NCBI GenBank assembly: GCA_001600355.1
Contig: BCJU01000002.1
Location: 3,596,001 to 3,660,000 of the forward strand
DNA length: 64,000 nucleotides
Source of the DNA: Meira nashicola
Lineage: Eukaryota > Basidiomycota > Exobasidiomycetes > Exobasidiales > Brachybasidiaceae
Direction: 5' to 3'
Numbering within the stretch: position 1 is the stretch's first letter; every line of letters begins with the position of its first letter. The translations under genes and the position numbers were made by a program. Shown piece after piece: positions 58,893-64,000 of the stretch. Under the pieces are notes generated by a model. That model was not told the DNA's origin, made no database searches, and saw nothing but the letters and a program-made list of their open reading frames with translations.

Positions 58893-61194
58893 TCACTTAT
58901 GGCCATTAATGCCATTGTTTCCGTTCACTTCTTGATGATTGCTTAATGCTTCATCAGCACGTTCCAAATCACCAGCAGATAAAGTTTTGCTTCCCAGTAA
59001 ACCTGGCGTACTAGATCCGCTCATGCTACCAACAGATGTTCCACGACGGCGTCCTTTGAGAACAAGAGGTAAACGGAAAGCTTCTTCTTCGTCTTCATTT
59101 TGATTGATAGCTTGCCAAAATGCATTTCCACGATAATCATTCGTACTCAAACCTTGCATATCTTCTGCCAATGTTCCATAATCACCCGGTGTACGAACGC
59201 CTCCATAACGTGGAGATCCAGGCATAGAAAGCGGCGGTGGAACTTTTGATGCTTCGTCAAAGTAATTGTCATCTTCATCATCTTCAAACGAGTCAGGATA
59301 AGCTCGACGCAAGGCTAATTGACGTGCTTTAGCATATTCCACACCTAAACTCTTCCAATCTAACAAATCACTCAGACGTTCACATCTGTTCCTTTGATTG
59401 ATACGTTGACGACGGGTCTTTTGACAGAAATCAACCATATAATCCGTTAATTGGTTAACACTTTCTTCTACACTCTTCATTCGACGATCAACGATGTATA
59501 ATCCATAATCTGAAGTGTTTTCTAGTGTTTCTTCCAAAAAGCAACCTACACCGGACAAGTTTGTTGTAATGGATGGAATGCCCATGACTGTGCATTCGGC
59601 AGGTGTGTAACCCCATGGTTCATAGTAACTTGGGAAAACACCGATATGACAACCACGTACGAATTCTTCATAATCCAAACCCAAGATTGGATTATTGGCA
59701 TTCAAGAATTCAGGATGGAAGATGATCTTGACACGGTCTTGTGGTCGATTGAATAATTGTACACGTCGAATTTGATTCAAGATCGGATCGTTGGCATCGT
59801 CGACCATATTGTGGGTTGTGACAGGAGGTAAAGAGTTACGCTTCAAAGCATAAATTCTTCTCTTGAGCAAAATCTTATCCTCTTCTGATAGCAAAGTCAT
59901 TGGGTCAACGATGTCCATACCTCCTTCACCTTTGTATCTTGCAGTACGTTCGAACAATCTCTCTCCGATACGCTTTTGAATTTCGTCAACGGTGTCTCGT
60001 AATTGTTTGGTGACTGCTTGTCCTTTGAGTGCTTCAATCGTGTAAGAGTTTGTAGCAGCAGGCATAATGATAAATGCAACAACGGTTGTCTTGCTGCCGG
60101 ATGCCTGTAGTCTGTGATTGAGACGAGCTAAAGATTCAATAAACATATCCACACCTTTGTTGCGATATTCATAACGACCAGCTGTGAACATATAAATTGT
60201 ATTATCAAGGTCAAAGTCGTAATGACCGTAAAAATGACCTTTGATGAACTCGTTGATTTTTGCTTTGCTGATAGCATGCATATTTTGGAATTCGTGCATA
60301 GCTGAAAATTTGACCACGTTCAAACCGTTTGGCAAAACTCCATCAGGTTTGCGTTTGAGTAAATGTTCACTTTCGTATGCAGTGATGTGAGAGACTGTGG
60401 TAAAGACATCGGCGCAATGAGCAGCACTTCTTTCGATGCAGTATCGGTGATAGATACCACGCTTTCCAGCTTCGTGATCGACGTCAAAGTATTGCAAATT
60501 GTTGTAAAAGTCTACACTACCGGCACACAAGTAACGACCCAAAAGAGTTGCGTGAGTGGTGAAAATTGTTGTTACATCAATCCTTCTTTTGCGACAAAGT
60601 GGAATTGCGAGACCTGCTTGCCATTCATGGAAATGAGCAATGATGGCACGTTTGCGCTCATGAATTGCATATTCTCCCAAAAACCAGGCTACCAAATAAC
60701 CAAAGATTAAAGTCTCATTGGTTTCGTGGTCGTTTGGAGGTGTAGGTATTCCAGCTAAATTCCAAAGATCTCCTTTCCATTCGTCCATTCGATGATACAT
60801 TGAACCTGTATCAAAGAGCAATACCTTTGGAGCACGTTCGATCAGCCATCTTCCATAAAGGTATTTTACACCACGATCTTTCATGCTTTGCAAAGTTGCC
60901 TTCATTGCTGGATCGGTAGGTTCCATTGCTTCAACTTCCATTGGAGCGGTTCGATAGGACAAAGGTCCAACGAGTGTATAACGATCACCATATTCTTGTG
61001 CGGTTACGGGTGCTTTAGTTTTGATGACGGTGTAAATACCTCCGACTGTGAGAATAGAGGGGGGGGGGAGTTAATATTAATTCACATTTTTATCACTAAC
61101 GACAACCTGAATACTCACCTTTATTAGCTACTTCCCAAGCGCATTCGAACAACAATGCGTTGTTCACATCACGTCTTTCTACCAAATCTCCCAT
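58893..61194 (-). CDS. GSY1: Glycogen synthase
   Basis: Extends glycogen chains from UDP-glucose in the cytosol (GT3 family). Two exons: 61194-61119 (76 nt, [25 protein letters not shown]) and 61045-58893, with a 73-nt phase-1 intron that has a run of ten C (on this strand) close to the acceptor. Joined protein 742 residues. The nucleotide-sugar motif [13 protein letters not shown] spans the junction, which confirms the splice. Further motifs: [16 protein letters not shown] region ([20 protein letters not shown]), HFHEWQAG, and the C-terminal [24 protein letters not shown]. The Arg-rich cluster for glucose-6-phosphate activation ([20 protein letters not shown]) is present. The Ser-rich tail ([14 protein letters not shown]) holds likely inhibitory phosphorylation sites. 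Confidence 0.97.
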
Positions 61195-62311
61195 TGTGAT
61201 AATGATAAAAGATGATTGTGTTTAAACAAGCACTTCTTCTTCCACGTGTGGTAATGCGATTTGTCCTACTCGGTGAACACACGTGGATAAATTAGTGTTG
61301 GTGGTGAAGAGAGAATGACTCAAGAGAGATGATTGGTTTGGTAAAGAAGTGCCACAATTGTGGGGATCGTATAAAAGACATCAAGAAGCTTTTTTTTTTG
61401 GCTTTAGTAAAAGATGGCTTTTTCTTTTTTCGGGTTTTTGTGCACTAGAGCACTTTTACTCAAGTTTCCTCCACGATGAACAATTGCGCCGAAGAGTATG
61501 ATGCATTGGGTTTGTCTTCAATACGCAAGAAGAGCCGTGCATTTTTGGACTGTTTGAGCTGGCTGAATAAATTGGCTGATCTGCCTCGTCAAGGCACACA
61601 CACACCAACAAATTTAACGCGCTGCGCATGCACGCAGAGCACGCACCCAAAAAAGCAAGCAATTCAGGGCAGCAACCACTGAAACCAGAATCTGTCCTGC
61701 GTTGCTTGGTGGGGGAAGAAATTGTCGACCGAACAAGAGCCTCGACTTGTCTAATGAGATATATGCACGAATCAGTACAGTAGAAAGTACAAAATCCAAT
61801 CAATCTCGCTTTGCTTCTGCACGCAAGCAGTATTATTGTTTCTTTTCCCCATCTTTTCTCGGTTATTTCGGTGAATCCTGTTTGTGGCTCTTGGCTCGGT
61901 AAGATTGTTTTAATGTTGATTGGTTGATTACGTGTACTCATGTTCTAAGAAAGATTCCAAACAGATTTGACTTTTAGACTTGTTTAATTATCGCCTCCCC
62001 GCACCTCTCTACTATTCCATTAAAGGAAAATGCATGATGCATAGACTAGGTCACTTTTCATGAGCAAACGTTCTTCTCGAACCACTTTATCAAGTTAGCG
62101 AATTTAAAGTTTGTTTATTGTCTTGAACGTTTATAAGTTGGGCGTTTTATATTAAATCCTGCATGCATAGCGGACAATAACATACATTGGCGCCGGATAC
62201 GTGCATGCAAACCACATGGACCGAATTATTGAATAATGCTTTATCGTTATCTATAAAAGGAGGGAATAGATAAAGTTTTTATATTGATCAACACCCCATC
62301 TTTATATCATA
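61195..62311. other. Intergenic region between glycogen synthase and methyltransferase
   Basis: About 1.1 kb, the divergent promoter of both genes. It contains GCGCTGCGC at 61619-61627, a T-rich run near 61390 and an inverted-looking TGCATGCA-rich stretch near 62150-62210. The open frame at 61456-61941 is not convincing as a gene. Confidence 0.5.
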
Positions 62312-63043
62312 ATGTATAAATCAGGACAAGAAGGTTTGCTAGATCATATCCAAGCATACAAAGCCGATGAAGAAAAAGTTAAGAAAGCATCAGTTGGAAA
62401 AGCTAGTTATGGAGTAGATTCACCTTTTGGCTTTGCTGCTTCATTGGTATTTAGTCCATTATATGCATTTGCAACTCTTAAAGGTAAATTTCAAGTTTGG
62501 GATAAAATTTTAGCAAATTTACCCGATCAAACTCTTGCAGGACCAAGTCTAGATGCAGGTTGTGGAAGAGGATTAGTGTTGATCAAAACTGCAAAAGCGA
62601 AAAAGCAAAGAACGACAAATTCCGTTTCTAAATCGTACGGAATTGATATCTTTTTAACTTCTGATCAATCTGGTAATAGTCCAGAAGCTACATGCTTTAA
62701 TGCTTTTGCCGAAAATGTTGGGGAGGATATCGTTTTATTATCGGCAAGCTTTTGTGATTTACCATTCGAAAATGATACATTTGAATTAGTGACAAGTTCT
62801 TTAGCTTTACACAATCCTAATCAAAAATCAGATAGAATTAAAGCTGTACAAGAATTAGCAAGGGTGACTAAACCTGGAGGAGTTTTAGTCATTTTGGATT
62901 TATCAGGCCCTTACACGACAAAATTATACGAAAAGACGATAAAAGAACTTGGTTGGGAAGATGTCAAGTTAGAATTCTCAGGTTTTGGTACTTGTTTCGG
63001 CTTGTGGTATTGTCATACGATCACTGCTCGTAAACCAAATTGA
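62312..63043 (+). CDS. SAM-dependent class I methyltransferase of unknown substrate
   Basis: 243 residues. An N-terminal segment (YGVDSPFGFAASLVFSPLY) precedes the Rossmann fold. Motif I is LDAGCGRGLVLI (SAM-binding Gly-rich loop). The acidic motif II region is less clear (SYGIDIFLT), and the post-motif is LVTSSLALHNPNQKSDR with VTKPGGVLVILDLSG, as in UbiE/small-molecule methyltransferases. There is no targeting signal or transmembrane helix. The YGxDxP start is often seen in bacterial methyltransferases, so transfer is possible, but codon use does not look different from neighbours by eye. Its stop lies 7 bp from the stop of the convergent gene at 63051. Confidence 0.85.
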   Translation: MYKSGQEGLLDHIQAYKADEEKVKKASVGKASYGVDSPFGFAASLVFSPLYAFATLKGKFQVWDKILANLPDQTLAGPSLDAGCGRGLVLIKTAKAKKQRTTNSVSKSYGIDIFLTSDQSGNSPEATCFNAFAENVGEDIVLLSASFCDLPFENDTFELVTSSLALHNPNQKSDRIKAVQELARVTKPGGVLVILDLSGPYTTKLYEKTIKELGWEDVKLEFSGFGTCFGLWYCHTITARKPN

Positions 63044-63050
63044 ATGAATT

Positions 63051-64000
63051 TCACAAGAACGGAACACCAAGTTGAATTTCCAATGGTCCAGCAATTATAT
63101 CTTCCTTTTCTGTGACATCGGAAGTGTTGGAAAGAGCAACGATCAAATTACCCTTATCGCTTGTTAAAGTTGGAATGTTAACTTGATATGTGTTATTTCC
63201 TAAAGAAGTTACTTTTTCCGTGTAATTGAAAACGCTTTGGAAGAATATAAGATGAAGATCACCTTTTGCTTGAGAATCTGTAAGAAGAGCAGAAAGTGTT
63301 AAATTTCCATTTTTGCTTTGAATATTTGAGCGTTTTATATCCATTGAAAGTTTTGGTAAATTTTGATCAGGTGAAGGATAAGGTGGATTCTCTTTTGGAC
63401 AACTATTTGGAACGATGAATTGTTTCGTTACCGATAAAAGTTGTAATGGGAAGGGATAAATCGTATCTGTAGGACCAACAAAGTTTCCTACATCAAGTAC
63501 TTGTCCATTCACATAAGTTAAATGTCTTGTCTCGGCTGAAATTGTACCCATGATCGTATATAAAGTTTCAACTTGTTCAGCTTGATGTGCTAAACCTGTT
63601 AAATAAGCCATTGAACCAATTTCAACTTCTGAAACGATATTCATATAAATTTGAGCAGCTTCAGTTTTATTTGAAATTTGTTCAAATCCATATGAATAAT
63701 TACAACGACCTGGTTTTATAACATTATCATCAATTGCTCTCTCAAAAAGTCGTAAATGACCATTTTCGTTTTGATAAACAGATTCTAGTTGAGCGTATGT
63801 ATTATTTGGATATCCAGCTGCAGTGAAATCGGATTGTGTAAAATGTTGTAAACCAGAAGCGTACATACTATCAACAATCCATTCTGCCGCAAGAAGGTTT
63901 TGAAACAATAATTGATCACCACTACTTTTTATTTGTTTTGAAGGATTTGGAAATGTTGTTTGACCATAATTTTTTGGTCCATAAGATGTTGCATTTTTAC
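63051..64000 (-). CDS. Rds1-like ferritin-fold stress protein (partial)
   Basis: Partial: the frame stays open through the right edge, so the 5' end is outside the window. About 316 residues visible. The ferritin-like (DUF4253/Ferritin_2-type) fold is suggested by LLFQNLLAAEWIVDSMY, the helix YAQLESVYQNENGHLRLFERAID, and IGSMAYLTGLAHQAEQVETLYTIMGTISAETRHLTYVNG, with repeated Glu and His as in desiccation and stress-response proteins such as fission yeast Rds1. A C-terminal beta-rich domain (residues about 220-316) follows. Function is unknown; Rds1 is induced by stress and glucose or adenine limitation. Confidence 0.8.
   Translation of the reverse strand, partial: KNATSYGPKNYGQTTFPNPSKQIKSSGDQLLFQNLLAAEWIVDSMYASGLQHFTQSDFTAAGYPNNTYAQLESVYQNENGHLRLFERAIDDNVIKPGRCNYSYGFEQISNKTEAAQIYMNIVSEVEIGSMAYLTGLAHQAEQVETLYTIMGTISAETRHLTYVNGQVLDVGNFVGPTDTIYPFPLQLLSVTKQFIVPNSCPKENPPYPSPDQNLPKLSMDIKRSNIQSKNGNLTLSALLTDSQAKGDLHLIFFQSVFNYTEKVTSLGNNTYQVNIPTLTSDKGNLIVALSNTSDVTEKEDIIAGPLEIQLGVPFL

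Noticed and set aside
61456..61941. 161-codon minus frame in the glycogen synthase promoter
   Set aside because: No similarity to a known family and several overlapping frames; likely chance.
1..64000. tRNA, rRNA, CRISPR, insertion sequence or intact transposon
   Set aside because: I looked for cloverleaf T-loop patterns, regularly spaced repeats, transposase or reverse transcriptase motifs, and saw none that I could support; CRISPR is not expected in a fungal nucleus.

Overview
The window is nuclear DNA from a fungus, most probably a basidiomycete and possibly a smut relative (Ustilaginomycotina). It is fairly AT-rich and gene-dense. Most genes have no intron. The introns I could place are 62-79 nt long, start mostly with GTGAGT, and several carry CTAAC/CTGAC-like branch sites. 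Gene content is fungal: a very long HMG-CoA reductase, an Scs7-type sphingolipid hydroxylase, Vps34, Bbc1/Mti1, an Hst3/Hst4-type sirtuin, a Zn2Cys6 factor, glycogen synthase and an Rds1-like protein. The lineage is inferred from style and content, not from a database match.

Layout. 1-5.8 kb: promoter region and HMG-CoA reductase. 5.8-8.9 kb: a tandem family of small secreted basic proteins (three intact genes and one relic) with a WRE-(R/K)-K...DP signature and, in two members, an AT-hook-like GRPRK core. 9-30 kb: housekeeping genes (ETF-alpha, APC4 and Ku80 divergent from one promoter, a two-TM protein of unknown function, pterin carbinolamine dehydratase, a RecJ-like DHH protein, Scs7, glutathione peroxidase, Vps34, Bbc1). 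30.7-43.3 kb: an accessory region with two opposed genes for secreted SLT/GH23-type lytic transglycosylases with His/Lys/Asp-rich linkers, a probable remnant of a third, and, beside Nup192, a decayed full-length Argonaute gene. 43.5-64 kb: a small mitochondrial-type protein, NDP kinase, an arrestin-like protein with a new-looking internal repeat, the sirtuin, Phs1 dehydratase, Afg2 AAA ATPase, the Zn2Cys6 factor, glycogen synthase, a methyltransferase and a partial Rds1/ferritin-like gene that runs off the right edge.

The most notable points are (i) the Argonaute relic at 32131-34747, where several in-frame stops fall on conserved Gln or Trp positions, suggesting loss of RNA interference through C-to-T/G-to-A mutation; (ii) the tandem secreted AT-hook family, a candidate for nucleus-targeted effectors; and (iii) the bacterial-looking lytic transglycosylases with metal-binding-like repeat linkers, candidates for antibacterial secreted enzymes.

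Several long reading frames begin at GTG or TTG. I moved those starts to the first plausible ATG (Vps34, Nup192, the second transglycosylase, Afg2). Spliced models are given for seven genes from splice sites I read directly.
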